Shown here piece by piece: positions 1-9,147 of a stretch of DNA of 64,000 bases (positions are counted from its first letter, which is position 1; every line of letters starts with the position of its first letter). A program made the position numbers and the translations under genes. The notes beneath the pieces were generated by a model. The model was not told the DNA's origin. It made no database searches and saw only the letters and a program-made list of their open reading frames with translations. The stretch comes from JAJFJD01 sp965228695 (GTDB taxonomy: Bacteria > Pseudomonadota > Alphaproteobacteria > UBA8366), in NCBI GenBank assembly GCA_965228695.1, contig CBDDIB010000002.1, positions 3,348,001 to 3,412,000 on the forward strand, read 5' to 3'.

Positions 1-122
1 TAGTCCGCGCCCCATGCGAGGCCCTCTCGGAATCCCGTTAAGTGAACGAGTGCGGCGGTGGCAAGGATTGCAATCCATGCGATCTCTGAAAATTTGACGT
101 GCGATATGGTGATACTGCGCAT
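1..122 (-). CDS. Partial N-terminus of a probable membrane protein
   Basis: An open frame runs from an ATG at 122 off the left edge of the window and encodes 40 residues. After about 13 polar residues it becomes strongly hydrophobic (AWIAILATAALVHLTG), as expected for a signal anchor or a first membrane segment. No strong ribosome binding site is visible. It is divergent from the exosortase gene and may belong to the same exopolysaccharide locus, where O-antigen-ligase-like and other multi-pass proteins are common. The family cannot be named from 40 residues. Confidence rests only on the open frame and its hydrophobic pattern. Confidence 0.45.
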   Translation of the reverse strand, partial: MRSITISHVKFSEIAWIAILATAALVHLTGFREGLAWGAD

Positions 123-517
123 TTCTCACACCAAACGAGCCGGGGATTGATTGACTGTTTATCGGCTGAAAACGGTAAATACACGGAAGACTTTGCGATG
201 ATCGACGGTCAGGGTATTCGCCAAGTCCAATGGCAACAACCCTCCGCGAATTCCAGCAAACTTGGATTCAAGATCTGAAGATTTCGCGTCTTTGGGGATG
301 TTTTCCGGCAGCGTTGGAAATCGTTAGTCATCCCAAAGAAATTCAATACTTTAGTAGCTTGTTCATGCATATTATAGCGCTGGATCACAATTTCGAGACA
401 AACCGTATTCTCGGTTGAATAGGTTGTCTTTTGAATGTTTGATCGCATGCCATGGGAGCGAATACTGAGCGAAGTCTATTCTGCCTTGGAATAGACTGAT
501 TTATGTCGTGATATTGG
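123..517. other. Divergent intergenic region, no gene recognised
   Basis: This 395-base stretch separates the leftward partial membrane protein from the exosortase gene and is visibly richer in A and T than the flanking genes. A weak sigma70-like candidate (TTGACT at 151-156) is present, but it has no convincing -10 partner. Two short overlapping open frames inside it have no recognisable domain, signal peptide or ribosome binding site and are not called. It most likely holds the promoters of both divergent units. Confidence 0.5.
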
Positions 518-2161
518 TTGTTAACAACTTGGCTTTGCCCATTGCCTGACACCACAAATTTTCATCCCTTGAAAGCCGACGAGGCCCATGCGACCGGCCG
601 GCTGCTGTGGATCATCAGCGCCATTCTCGGAGCCGCGGCGTTTGCTTATATTTTCCGGGACGGCTTGATCTACATGATCGAACGCTGGGACCAGGAAGAG
701 TACAGCCACGGGTCCCTCATTCCGATCATCACGATCTTCTTGATTTGGCAGAAAAAAGACGCTCTGGCGGCCATTGGGGCTGGTACGTCCTTGGTCGGGC
801 CGGCGGCGTGGATCGGGACGTTGGTCGTCGCTGGTGGAATCTTCGTCGGGCTGGTTGGTGAACTCAGCACGATTTATCTGATCATTCAGTACGGTTTCCT
901 GATGACCATCCTCGGCGCCGCCATGACATTGGTCGGGTTCCGCGGGCTGAAGTTAATCTGGGCGCCGCTGCTGTATCTGGTCTTCATGGTGCCGCTGCCG
1001 AGTTTTCTCTACGCCAACCTCTCGGCCGAACTGCAGCTTATTTCGTCGGAGCTCGGCGTCGCTTTCGTCCGGTGGTTCAATATCCCCGTCTTCCTCGAAG
1101 GCAACGTAATCGACCTCGGCATTTACAAGCTGCAGGTGGTCGAGGCGTGCAGCGGATTGCGGTACCTGTTTCCGCTCATGAGCTTCGGGTATCTCAGCGC
1201 CTATCTTTATCGGGGACCGGTGTGGCACCGGTTGGTCCTGTTCCTGTCGACCATCCCCATCACCATCATCATGAACAGCTTCCGGATCGGCGTGATCGGC
1301 ATTGCGGTTGACCGCTGGGGCATCGAGATGGCGGAAGGCGCCCTTCATTTCTTCGAAGGGTGGGTTATCTTCATGGCCTGTGTCGCCATTCTGTTCTTGG
1401 AAATCTGGGTCTTCGTCCGTTTTACCGGCGGAAAGCGCAGCTTCACCGACGCCTTCCGCATCGAGCTGCCCGACCGGACCAACGGCTGGCTGCCGAAGCT
1501 CGGTGGCACACCGACGCGCCCCTGGCTGGCCGCCGTTGCGGTGCTGGTGCTGGCGACCGTCGGTTCCGTGGCGATCGCGCAGCGTACCGAAACCGTTGCT
1601 CAACGCGAATCGCTCGAAGCCTTCCCGGTACAGCATGATAATTGGTACGGGAAGAGTATACCGATTGAAAATCAAATAGTTGATGCGCTTAAGCTTACAG
1701 ATTACGTGAATGTAAATTATTCCCGGCCCGGCGATAGAATGCCGGTAAACCTCTATGCCGCGTATTATGCGTCGCAGCGGAAGGGCGAGGCGGTGCATTC
1801 CCCGCGGTCCTGCATCCCGGGGGGCGGTTGGCAAATCGAATCGGTCGAGCGACAGACCGTGCCGGACGTGACGCGGGCCGATGGGCAGCCGTTGAAAGTC
1901 AATCGGGTGATCATTGCCAAGGGGGCGGTCCGTCAGGTCGTTTATTACTGGTTCGCACAGCGCGGCCGGAACCTGACGAACGAGTATCTCGTGAAATGGT
2001 ACCTGTTCTGGGACGGAATCACCCGCAATCGCACCGATGGCGCGTTGGTACGGCTTGTGACACCGGTCCGCCCTAATGAAGACACAAGTGCCGCCGATAA
2101 ACGGCTCCTATCGCTCTTGAAATCGATTTATCCAAAGATCGGTAAATATATTCCGGCTTAG
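518..2161 (+). CDS. xrtD: Exosortase XrtD-type, fused to a C-terminal EpsI domain
   Basis: This is a 547-residue multi-pass inner-membrane cysteine transpeptidase-like protein, the sorting enzyme for proteins bearing PEP-CTERM or VPLPA-CTERM tails. The exosortase core shows the expected triad: Cys211 in EACSGLRYL, Arg256 in NSFRIG and His277 in LHFFEGW. After about residue 345 follows a periplasmic EpsI-like domain with the hallmark HSPRSCIPGGGW. This fused layout is known for XrtD, the enzyme paired with VPLPA-CTERM substrates, and such a tail occurs in the protein at 8593-9147. The start is uncertain: an in-frame ATG at 503 is closed by a stop two codons later, so TTG at 518 (or 542) is used, and no ribosome binding site is seen. 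Confidence 0.9.
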   Translation: MLTTWLCPLPDTTNFHPLKADEAHATGRLLWIISAILGAAAFAYIFRDGLIYMIERWDQEEYSHGSLIPIITIFLIWQKKDALAAIGAGTSLVGPAAWIGTLVVAGGIFVGLVGELSTIYLIIQYGFLMTILGAAMTLVGFRGLKLIWAPLLYLVFMVPLPSFLYANLSAELQLISSELGVAFVRWFNIPVFLEGNVIDLGIYKLQVVEACSGLRYLFPLMSFGYLSAYLYRGPVWHRLVLFLSTIPITIIMNSFRIGVIGIAVDRWGIEMAEGALHFFEGWVIFMACVAILFLEIWVFVRFTGGKRSFTDAFRIELPDRTNGWLPKLGGTPTRPWLAAVAVLVLATVGSVAIAQRTETVAQRESLEAFPVQHDNWYGKSIPIENQIVDALKLTDYVNVNYSRPGDRMPVNLYAAYYASQRKGEAVHSPRSCIPGGGWQIESVERQTVPDVTRADGQPLKVNRVIIAKGAVRQVVYYWFAQRGRNLTNEYLVKWYLFWDGITRNRTDGALVRLVTPVRPNEDTSAADKRLLSLLKSIYPKIGKYIPA

Positions 2162-2244
2162 CCGGCGCCGGAGGCTTTATGAAACGGTCCTGCCTCTGGT
2201 AAGAAGGGCCTTGGGGAGAGGCCGGCATTCACGGTCGGTTTTTG

Positions 2245-2265
2245 TTCATACCGCAATGGTATGAA
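2245..2265. repeat. Perfect 8-bp inverted repeat upstream of the glycosyltransferase
   Basis: TTCATACC (2245-2252) and GGTATGAA (2258-2265) are perfect inverted copies separated by GCAAT, followed by TGATTTT. It lies 84 bases after the exosortase stop and about 90 bases before the next start. It could be an operator for the downstream gene or a weak AT-rich terminator of the exosortase transcript. The sequence alone does not decide. Confidence 0.5.
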
Positions 2266-2352
2266 TGATTTTCGACGTTGTTGATGCGTCACGTTTGCGA
2301 GCGGAAGGCCGCCTCATGCGACGGCATGTTGCTGTTTCCCCGAAAGGTGCCG

Positions 2353-4026
2353 ATGATCCTGGCGTTTAGTTTCGTTGGCGCGCTTTTCGTCACAATGGTC
2401 CTTGTGCCGCCCCTGATGCGGATTGCGGGGCCATTGCGCCTATTGGACGTTCCCGATGAACGGAAGATCCACACCGATCTGGTGCCGCGCTGCGGCGGTT
2501 TGGCGATCGCGTCGGGCGTTCTGCTGCCGCTCATCATGTGGATGCCCAAGGAGACGGCCATGTCGGCATTGCTGGCAGGGGCGATCGTGGTCTTTTTGTT
2601 CGGACTCTGGGATGACGTAAAGGACCTGGATTACAAGATAAAGTTACTGGGCCAGATCATTGCCCTGGTGATCGTTCTCTACGGTGGAATCTTCCTTCAG
2701 CGGTATCCGTTCGCCGGGCTCGATCCGTTGCCGGTCTGGATTTGCGTTCCGATTTCCGGCCTGTTCATCATCGGCGTCACCAACGCGGTCAATCTATCCG
2801 ACGGCTTGGACGGATTGGCGGCCGGTTGCACGCTGCTGACATTGGCGATGATCGCCTTCCTCGCCTACCAATCGGACGGGTATTCCACCGTATTGCTAGC
2901 CCTGACCGTCATGGGCGGAATTCTGGGATTTCTGCGGTATAACACCCACCCGGCGATCGTGTTTCTGGGCGACGCTGGCAGCCAGTTCCTTGGATTCACC
3001 GCGGCGACACTTACGCTTCACTTGGTTGCAACGGTCAATACCGCCCTCAGCCCGGCATTGCCGCTGCTTCTGCTCGGATTGCCGATCCTCGACACCTTGT
3101 GGGTCATGGTCATCCGGATGCGCGTGCGGCGGTCGCCGTTCAGCCCCGACCGGAACCATCTGCATCATCAGTTGCTGCGCCTTGGCCTCAAGCAATACGA
3201 AGCGGTTTCGCTCATCTATGCGCTGCACGGCTTGCTGATCTTTTCAGCCTACTATCTGCGGTACGCGTCGGATACGTTGATCGTCCTGATTTATGTCGGA
3301 TTTTGTGCCGCCGTGATCGGGCCCCTGTCGATTGCAAAGATCAAAGGATGGCGGTTCCGGCCCGAGGCATCGACGAAGAACGTTGCCGTCGAACGCCGAA
3401 ATCTTTGGCTCCGGAAACGCGCTTGGCTGCCGATCGTCACCGCGCAATTCCTGGCAATCGCCGTATCCGGTTTCCTGATCGGCGGCGCCTTTGTGGTGGA
3501 TTGGCTGCCGCGCGATTTTGTCGTCGTTGCGGTCGCGGCGATCGTCGTCTTGGTGGCCGGCACGATCTTCCTGCGGGGCAGTTGGCGCCTGCTGACCCGG
3601 GCGGGCGTCTATATGTCGAGCGTCGTGGTGGTGTTTCTGCTGGGGGACATGCCGGACGGCGACTGGGTTAACGATTTTTCGATCAATGCCTTCCTGATCG
3701 TGGCGTCGGCGGTCTTGGTCTTCGGCATTCGGGTCACGCGCCGGGACCTGTTTCGCGTCACGCCGCAGGACTTGCTGATCGTCTTTTTCGCACTCGTGGT
3801 TCCCAATCTGACGTCGGAATATTTAACCCGTTATCCCGTCGGTGAGATTGTGTTCAGACTTTTGGTGCTGTTTTACATCACTGAGTTTTTGCTCAGCCAG
3901 GAGCAGCATGGCCGGGAACGCGATACGCGGGTGGATAGTTTGATGCGGTTTATCAACCGTTTATTGAGATATTCCGCGCTAATATGCCTCTGCGTGCTGG
4001 TGCTGCGCGGTCAGTTACTATGGTAA
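2353..4026 (+). CDS. Undecaprenyl-phosphate sugar-1-phosphate transferase, WecA/MraY family
   Basis: This multi-pass membrane enzyme family transfers a sugar-1-phosphate from a UDP-sugar to undecaprenyl phosphate, starting a polysaccharide repeat unit on the cytoplasmic face. Family blocks are clear: an early DD in GLWDDVKDL, NAVNLSDGLDGLAAG, FLGDAGSQFLGF and the HLHHQLLRLG loop. The protein extends about 200 residues beyond the usual WecA length with further membrane segments of unknown role. ATG at 2353 is preferred because GAAAGG lies just upstream and the first membrane helix begins at once; starts at 2284 and 2326 are possible. Its position between the exosortase and PrsT suggests that it primes the exopolysaccharide associated with sorted proteins. 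Confidence 0.85.
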   Translation: MILAFSFVGALFVTMVLVPPLMRIAGPLRLLDVPDERKIHTDLVPRCGGLAIASGVLLPLIMWMPKETAMSALLAGAIVVFLFGLWDDVKDLDYKIKLLGQIIALVIVLYGGIFLQRYPFAGLDPLPVWICVPISGLFIIGVTNAVNLSDGLDGLAAGCTLLTLAMIAFLAYQSDGYSTVLLALTVMGGILGFLRYNTHPAIVFLGDAGSQFLGFTAATLTLHLVATVNTALSPALPLLLLGLPILDTLWVMVIRMRVRRSPFSPDRNHLHHQLLRLGLKQYEAVSLIYALHGLLIFSAYYLRYASDTLIVLIYVGFCAAVIGPLSIAKIKGWRFRPEASTKNVAVERRNLWLRKRAWLPIVTAQFLAIAVSGFLIGGAFVVDWLPRDFVVVAVAAIVVLVAGTIFLRGSWRLLTRAGVYMSSVVVVFLLGDMPDGDWVNDFSINAFLIVASAVLVFGIRVTRRDLFRVTPQDLLIVFFALVVPNLTSEYLTRYPVGEIVFRLLVLFYITEFLLSQEQHGRERDTRVDSLMRFINRLLRYSALICLCVLVLRGQLLW

Positions 4027-4109
4027 TGATGGGCGTCGCTAACCCCTTGGAAATCCGTAATACTGCTGTTAGTATCTGCTCGAATTCTTTGAGTTGTGAA
4101 AATATATTT

Positions 4110-5699
4110 ATGAACATTTGCCGCTTTGCTTTGACAGTGTTGATCGTGTGTTTGCTGACTACTGGTCAGGCAAACGCCGTCGAGATCAATTTGTCCGGCG
4201 AGAATGTCGAGAAGTATTTTCAGATCCTCGAAATCTATGTCCTGCCTTTCCTCGTCGTATCGACAATCGTCCTGCTGTGCGGTTACATCGCCAGCAAGAT
4301 CTATAACCGGCGGCTGAACAAATCCGTCGAGGACCTTGTGGCCGAGAAACGGTCGCCGGACCTGCGCGATGAGGGCACGGCCGCTTTCCTGCGCGAAATT
4401 ACCAACACACCGCCGATCAAGGACCCGGTCCCAGACCGAGAGCCGCGCCTTCGGTTGCGCCGGCGGCGGTCGAAAAAAACGGCTCCTCCCGTCGATCCGC
4501 CCCTTAGGGTTGGCATCGACGATCGACCGAACACCGATGTCGGCACAGAGCGGCCGGACGACGGCGTTCGGGAGCCTTTGCTGCTGCGGGTTCCGACGGT
4601 CGCGCCGGCGTCGGACCCGACCGAAAGGGAAGAAGGTGCGGATGAGCCTGCTGCCATCGACCGGGATATGGGCCGGGCGAAGGATGATCTTGCGTCCGAT
4701 CTTCCGGGATTCCCGAATGAACCCGAACCGCCGATTGTTCCGGTCCCGACACTAACCGCGGATCCGCCGTCGCTGCGTGTTGATACACGGGAAGTTCCCG
4801 AGGCGCCGGCGTTGGACGATGGAACCGGGACGGATAAAGCCGTTTCGGTCGAACCTGGCGATGCACCGTATGTGGAGACGTCCTTCGACCTGAAGGCGGG
4901 ATACGACAGCACCGCGGAGACACAGTCTCCGGAGCCGCCGGAAACGACGCGGGAGGCCGTCGATAATCCCCCGGTATATACGCCCCCGGTGAGATCGGCG
5001 GATTTGCCGTTGGACATGAAGTTGAACGGTTCCGCCGACGATACCGGGACGGAAAAACCCGGGCCGGACGAAGACGGATTGCGGCCGCCGGCTTTGGACC
5101 GGACGGAATGGTGGGCCGACTCGGCTGCGGCACCCGATCCGGTCGAGCCGGGTGCGGGCGTCGTCCAGCCGCTGAATCCGACTGTCGATACGTCGTCGCG
5201 CGAGAGACGGAATGCCGAAAAAGCGGCCACCGATATCGTGCGAAGCCTGGATCGGATCACATCAAGCCTGCAACACAACATGACGGTTCTGGCGGATCAT
5301 ATCCAGCATCGCCGCGGGTTGCTGCTGGAAGACGTGCAAGGGCTGCGAATTTCCGGTTTCAGCGCCGGTGTGGATGTTGCGGAGCGGTTGCGGGCATTGG
5401 ACCAGCAGTCGGCGACCGATGTGCACGACAGCTATGCCGCGGTGGACGGATTGAACCGCATCATCGATCGTCTCGAACAGATGGCGGCGGACGAGGCGCT
5501 TGATGAAGGCTGGAACGAGTTGATCCGCACGCGGCTGTCGGAAACGATTTACGCGGTGGGGCAGGGCAAGAAGACCTTGCTACCGCACTTGCCGGCTGAT
5601 TCGCCGGTGACGAGCAACAACGGCCCGGACGAACGGGCGGACGATGCCGGACAAGCGCCGCATAGCGGCGGCCTTCCGTTCGGCACCCGGCAAGGTTAG
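4110..5699 (+). CDS. Unrecognised membrane-anchored protein with long Pro/acidic linker
   Basis: The family is not recognised. The ATG at 4110 gives 529 residues that begin with a signal peptide ending near GQANA, then a short segment (VEINLSGENVEKYFQ) and one strong membrane helix (LPFLVVSTIVLLCGYIA). About 280 residues follow that are rich in Pro, Asp, Glu and Arg and look disordered. The last 130 residues or so look alpha-helical (AEKAATDIVRSLDRITSSLQ onward). In-frame starts back to 3984 overlap the previous gene and would hide the signal peptide. The predicted layout is a short periplasmic part, one crossing and a large cytoplasmic tail. It sits between a glycosyltransferase and PrsT, so a structural or scaffold role in this locus is inferred from position only. 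Confidence 0.7.
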   Translation: MNICRFALTVLIVCLLTTGQANAVEINLSGENVEKYFQILEIYVLPFLVVSTIVLLCGYIASKIYNRRLNKSVEDLVAEKRSPDLRDEGTAAFLREITNTPPIKDPVPDREPRLRLRRRRSKKTAPPVDPPLRVGIDDRPNTDVGTERPDDGVREPLLLRVPTVAPASDPTEREEGADEPAAIDRDMGRAKDDLASDLPGFPNEPEPPIVPVPTLTADPPSLRVDTREVPEAPALDDGTGTDKAVSVEPGDAPYVETSFDLKAGYDSTAETQSPEPPETTREAVDNPPVYTPPVRSADLPLDMKLNGSADDTGTEKPGPDEDGLRPPALDRTEWWADSAAAPDPVEPGAGVVQPLNPTVDTSSRERRNAEKAATDIVRSLDRITSSLQHNMTVLADHIQHRRGLLLEDVQGLRISGFSAGVDVAERLRALDQQSATDVHDSYAAVDGLNRIIDRLEQMAADEALDEGWNELIRTRLSETIYAVGQGKKTLLPHLPADSPVTSNNGPDERADDAGQAPHSGGLPFGTRQG

Positions 5700-5944
5700 C
5701 CGGACATAGTCGGGGGACTGTTTTTCATGGCGGATTGCCGTCCATGAGCGAAGCATTGGACCGTGCCGGAGACGGCGGATTGGTACACCGGGCGCTTTCC
5801 CGCCGAAGGGCGGGGCTGCTAATCCGGAGGTACTAACTCGAAATTTTCGGCCGCGCCGGCGGATACTTCCCCAATGGCAGGGTCTTCCACGATATCCTTC
5901 GCTCGGCCGGCGACCGCTGGATCTAAATTATCTGGGGGCGCTGA

Positions 5945-8392
5945 ATGCAGCGGGCACTAAAACAAGTTCAATCATCCATGTTTGATTCACGATCGACCAA
6001 ACAGCCGTTTCGGCTGAACTCCGTATTCAAGATATTCCTGATTCTGGGCATGCTGACGCTTGCTGGCTGCGATGGCGCTGAGGAGCGCGAGGCGGCCTAT
6101 TTCGAGCGGGGCAAAGCCCTCTACGAGGAAGGCAAGTTCACCAAGGCGGGCCTCGAGTTCAAGAACGCCCGCCAGATCAATCCGCTCAACATGGAGGCGT
6201 TGTTTTATCTCGGTCTGATCGCGGAACGGTCCAAGGATTACCGTGCCGCGCTTGCCGCTTTCCGCAAGGTTAGCGAGCAGAACACCAAGCATGTCGGCGC
6301 GAATGTTCATGCCGGCCGGATTTTGCTGGCGGCGGGCCAGATCGACGAAGCCCTGTTGCGGGCCGAACGGGTCCTGGAAGCGGAACCGGAGAATGCGGAC
6401 GGCCGCGCTCTGCGTGGCGCTGTGTATCTCCGCCGGAACCGGCTGTCGGATGCTCGCACCGAGGCGCAAGCGGCGTTGAAGAAGGATGGCGCCAATACCG
6501 GGGCGATTTCGGTACTGGTGGGCATCTATCAGAAGGAAAACCGGAACAAAGAGGCGATCGAACTGCTCGAAAAATCGGTTGCCGGCAGCCCGTCCGAAAG
6601 CGCGTTGCGGCTTCTGTTGATCGAGATGTACCGGCGTACCAAGAATGTGGATGCGATCAAGAGCGTCTATGCGGATCTTTTCAAGATCGATCCGAAGAAC
6701 CATGGGCATCGCATCGATCTGGCGAAACTGCTGATCGGGTTCGACAAGAAGGCCGACGCGGAGCAGGTGCTGCGCGACGGGGTTGCCGCCGACCCGACGG
6801 ATAACCGGCCCAAGCTGATCCTTATCGACTTCCTGGCCAATCAACGGTCGCTTGCCGATGCCGAGAGCACGCTGAAAGACCTTATCGACAAGTCGCCGGA
6901 CAACAACATGCTCCGGTTCGGTTTGGCTCAGCTCTACGCAAAGCACAAAAAAACCGGCGAGGCCGAACAGGTACTGCAGAACATAGCGGACACCTCGGAA
7001 TCCAATCCCGAAGTGATCCGGGCCAAGACGGCACTCGCCCGATTGCGGTTGGTCGCGGGCGACATGCCGAAAGCGGAAGCGTTGGTAGAGGAGGTCCTGA
7101 GTACCGACAAGTCGAATGGCGACGCTCTCACTACCCGCGGCCGTATCCACCTGCAAAAGAACCAGCTGAACGAAGCAATCGCCGATTTGCGGCGGGTGTT
7201 GCGGGACAATCCCGATTCCGCACAGGCGTTGGCGCTCGTCGCGGATGCCCACTTGCGCGCGGATGAAATCGACTTGGCGGCGCAGAGCTTGCGGCAGCTG
7301 CTGACCGTGGCGCCCACCAACGATGCGGCGCGGTTACGGCTGGCCCGGTTGTATGTGCAACAGCGGAACTACGATACGGCGCTCGCGCTCACCGATCAGG
7401 CGCTGAGCCGGACACCCTCGTCTGAGCAGGCGTTGCGGCTGCGGAGTGACATTCTGATCGCGCAGCGCAAACTGGGACCGGCATTGGCCACGGCGGAGAA
7501 ATTGCGGGACGTCGCCGATGACAAGCCGCAAGGTCATATTTCCGTTGCCCGGGTTCACCAGGCCGAAGGCCGCCATGTCGAGGCGCTCGCCGCCTTCGAT
7601 AAGGCGTTGTCGCTCGAGCCGACTTCGACGGCGGCGTTGACCGGTATCGTGCGGTCGCATCTGCTGATGAAGCAGGTGGACGAGGCGGTCGTGCGTCTGA
7701 AGGCCGTGATTAAGAAGGCGCCGGATAATGTCTACGCCCACAATCTGCTGGGCGAGGTATACGCCACGGATAAGGCAGTCGAGAATGCCAAGAAGGCGTA
7801 CATCCGGGCCACCGAACTGCGCGACACATGGACGCTGCCATACGTGAATTTGAGCCGTCTCATTCTGGCGCAAGGTCAACCGGAAGAAGCGATCGCAGTG
7901 CTGCAGAAAGGCCTGAAAGCCTCTCCGAAGGACGCCACGCTGCTCTTCACGCTGGCGACCGCCCAGCAGGCCGCGAAGGAATATGACGCGGCCATCGCGA
8001 CCTATAACGACATGCTGGAGCAAAATCCGAAGATGGATGTCGCGGCAAACAACATGGCGGCGCTGGTTGCGGACCATCGGTATGAGGATGCGGAAGCTTT
8101 GGAGAAGGCCCTCGCGGTGGCGCAGCGTTTCCAGACCTCGGAAAATCCTTTCTATCTGGATACCCTGGGATGGCTGTTATATCGCAAAGGCGATTACAGC
8201 CTGGCGGTCGTGACTTTAAAGCGCGCGGTCGACGAATTGCCGGATCATCCCTACCTGAACTTCCATCTCGGCATGGCTTATTACAAGAGCGGACAAGCCG
8301 AGCAGGCCAAACCGCATCTCGAAAAAGCGGTGGCTCAGGTGGAAAAGTACCCGGAAATAGCCGAAGCCAAGAAGATCCTCGAATCGCTCTAG
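5945..8392 (+). CDS. prsT: PrsT-type TPR lipoprotein of the PEP-CTERM/exosortase system
   Basis: This 815-residue protein consists almost wholly of tetratricopeptide repeats after a lipoprotein signal. The lipobox LAGC is followed by Asp, a residue that in enterics favours inner-membrane retention. The first repeat (YFERGKALYEEGKFTKAGLE) matches the start of the PEP-CTERM TPR lipoprotein family, and the length is typical for it. Such proteins accompany exosortases and exopolysaccharide synthesis genes; their exact role is not settled, and they are thought to be periplasmic assembly scaffolds. ATG at 5945 has a purine-rich GGGGGCG upstream; the ATG at 5981 is an alternative. It stands about 250 bases after the unknown membrane gene, so it may have its own promoter. 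Confidence 0.88.
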   Translation: MQRALKQVQSSMFDSRSTKQPFRLNSVFKIFLILGMLTLAGCDGAEEREAAYFERGKALYEEGKFTKAGLEFKNARQINPLNMEALFYLGLIAERSKDYRAALAAFRKVSEQNTKHVGANVHAGRILLAAGQIDEALLRAERVLEAEPENADGRALRGAVYLRRNRLSDARTEAQAALKKDGANTGAISVLVGIYQKENRNKEAIELLEKSVAGSPSESALRLLLIEMYRRTKNVDAIKSVYADLFKIDPKNHGHRIDLAKLLIGFDKKADAEQVLRDGVAADPTDNRPKLILIDFLANQRSLADAESTLKDLIDKSPDNNMLRFGLAQLYAKHKKTGEAEQVLQNIADTSESNPEVIRAKTALARLRLVAGDMPKAEALVEEVLSTDKSNGDALTTRGRIHLQKNQLNEAIADLRRVLRDNPDSAQALALVADAHLRADEIDLAAQSLRQLLTVAPTNDAARLRLARLYVQQRNYDTALALTDQALSRTPSSEQALRLRSDILIAQRKLGPALATAEKLRDVADDKPQGHISVARVHQAEGRHVEALAAFDKALSLEPTSTAALTGIVRSHLLMKQVDEAVVRLKAVIKKAPDNVYAHNLLGEVYATDKAVENAKKAYIRATELRDTWTLPYVNLSRLILAQGQPEEAIAVLQKGLKASPKDATLLFTLATAQQAAKEYDAAIATYNDMLEQNPKMDVAANNMAALVADHRYEDAEALEKALAVAQRFQTSENPFYLDTLGWLLYRKGDYSLAVVTLKRAVDELPDHPYLNFHLGMAYYKSGQAEQAKPHLEKAVAQVEKYPEIAEAKKILESL

Positions 8393-8420
8393 CGTTGGGG
8401 TCTCCGCGGTTGAAAAATTG

Positions 8421-8466
8421 GGCGCGCCGATAGACCGGTCACAGGTCCGGCGCGCCTTAATCCTTT
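8421..8466 (+). terminator. Hairpin terminator after the TPR lipoprotein
   Basis: GGCGCGCCG (8421-8429) pairs with CGGCGCGCC (8448-8456). A second short pair (GACC/GGTC) inside the loop extends the stem, and TTAATCCTTT follows. It lies 28 bases beyond the stop of the TPR lipoprotein gene and separates it from the VPLPA-CTERM gene. Confidence 0.65.
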
Positions 8467-8592
8467 AATAATAGTCCGAAAGAACGCCGCCCTAGCCAGA
8501 CAGATAGGTGTCCCCGCCGATCGGCTACCCCCTATTGTGACCAAGATGGCTTGAAGCCCTCTTTTGAAGCAATTACAGGGGTTTGCAGGAAA

Positions 8593-9147
8593 ATGTTACG
8601 GGGATTTTGGATCGCGGCGGTTTTTATTGTTGCCGTGATTTTGGCCGGATTGCCGGCGTCGGCAATGACCGTCGGTCCGGGCAATGCCGTCTGGAACGCG
8701 AACACTTCCTTATCCTGCTCCGGGCCGAACGCGGCGACCAATTCGTCCTGTATCGATCACGAGCGCATCTCCCGAACGTTCGAGGTCACCGAGGCGCTGA
8801 CCCTGCGGACGACGGCCCTGAGTGTCGAGAATATGGTCGATTTCAATCTTCGCCTGTTCGAGGTTGCCACCGATACGACGCTTGCCTCCGTGACGGTGAA
8901 CGCGGCCGGGACGACGGTGTCGGATCAACTGCTGTCCTTCTCCGTGCTGCAACCCGGCGTGCTCTATGCGCTGGCGGCGGCCGGCGACGTGTTCTTCCCG
9001 GTCGGCGAGACGTCCAGCAGTGGCCGGTACAGTTTCCAGGCCATTGTGGTGCCCGTCGCGCAAACGCCGTTGCCGGGCGCGATTTGGCTCATGCTGAGCG
9101 GGCTGAGCGTCTTGCTGCTGGGGGCGAGCCGCCGCAAGCCCGGCTAG
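8593..9147 (+). CDS. Secreted protein with VPLPA-CTERM-like sorting tail
   Basis: This 184-residue protein has a clear N-terminal signal peptide (hydrophobic WIAAVFIVAVILAG, cleavage near PASA). Its mid-section has no family I recognise and is rich in Thr, Val, Ser and Ala, probably beta structure. The C-terminus has the tripartite sorting layout: PLPG motif, hydrophobic helix (AIWLMLSGLSVLLLG) and basic end (ASRRKPG). The motif reads TPLPG rather than VPLPA. It is the natural candidate substrate for the exosortase about 6 kb upstream. ATG at 8593 follows GCAGGAAA and begins the signal peptide directly; a TTG 42 bases upstream is less likely. Its last 4 bases overlap the convergent VanZ-like gene. 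Confidence 0.8.
   Translation: MLRGFWIAAVFIVAVILAGLPASAMTVGPGNAVWNANTSLSCSGPNAATNSSCIDHERISRTFEVTEALTLRTTALSVENMVDFNLRLFEVATDTTLASVTVNAAGTTVSDQLLSFSVLQPGVLYALAAAGDVFFPVGETSSSGRYSFQAIVVPVAQTPLPGAIWLMLSGLSVLLLGASRRKPG

Noticed and set aside
209..448. Two overlapping short open frames on opposite strands upstream of the exosortase gene
   Set aside because: No ribosome binding site, no recognisable motif, and no coding-like third-position pattern; they lie in an AT-richer gap that fits a promoter region.
4301..5281. Long minus-strand frame rich in Ser and Gly opposite the unknown membrane protein
   Set aside because: It mirrors the Pro/Asp/Glu-rich linker of the plus-strand gene. The plus strand has a signal peptide and membrane helix; the minus frame has neither.
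5812..5827. Hairpin-like CCCGCC/GGCGGG near 5810 considered as a terminator after the unknown membrane gene
   Set aside because: The stem is short and is not followed by a T-run; GC-rich background makes such pairs frequent.
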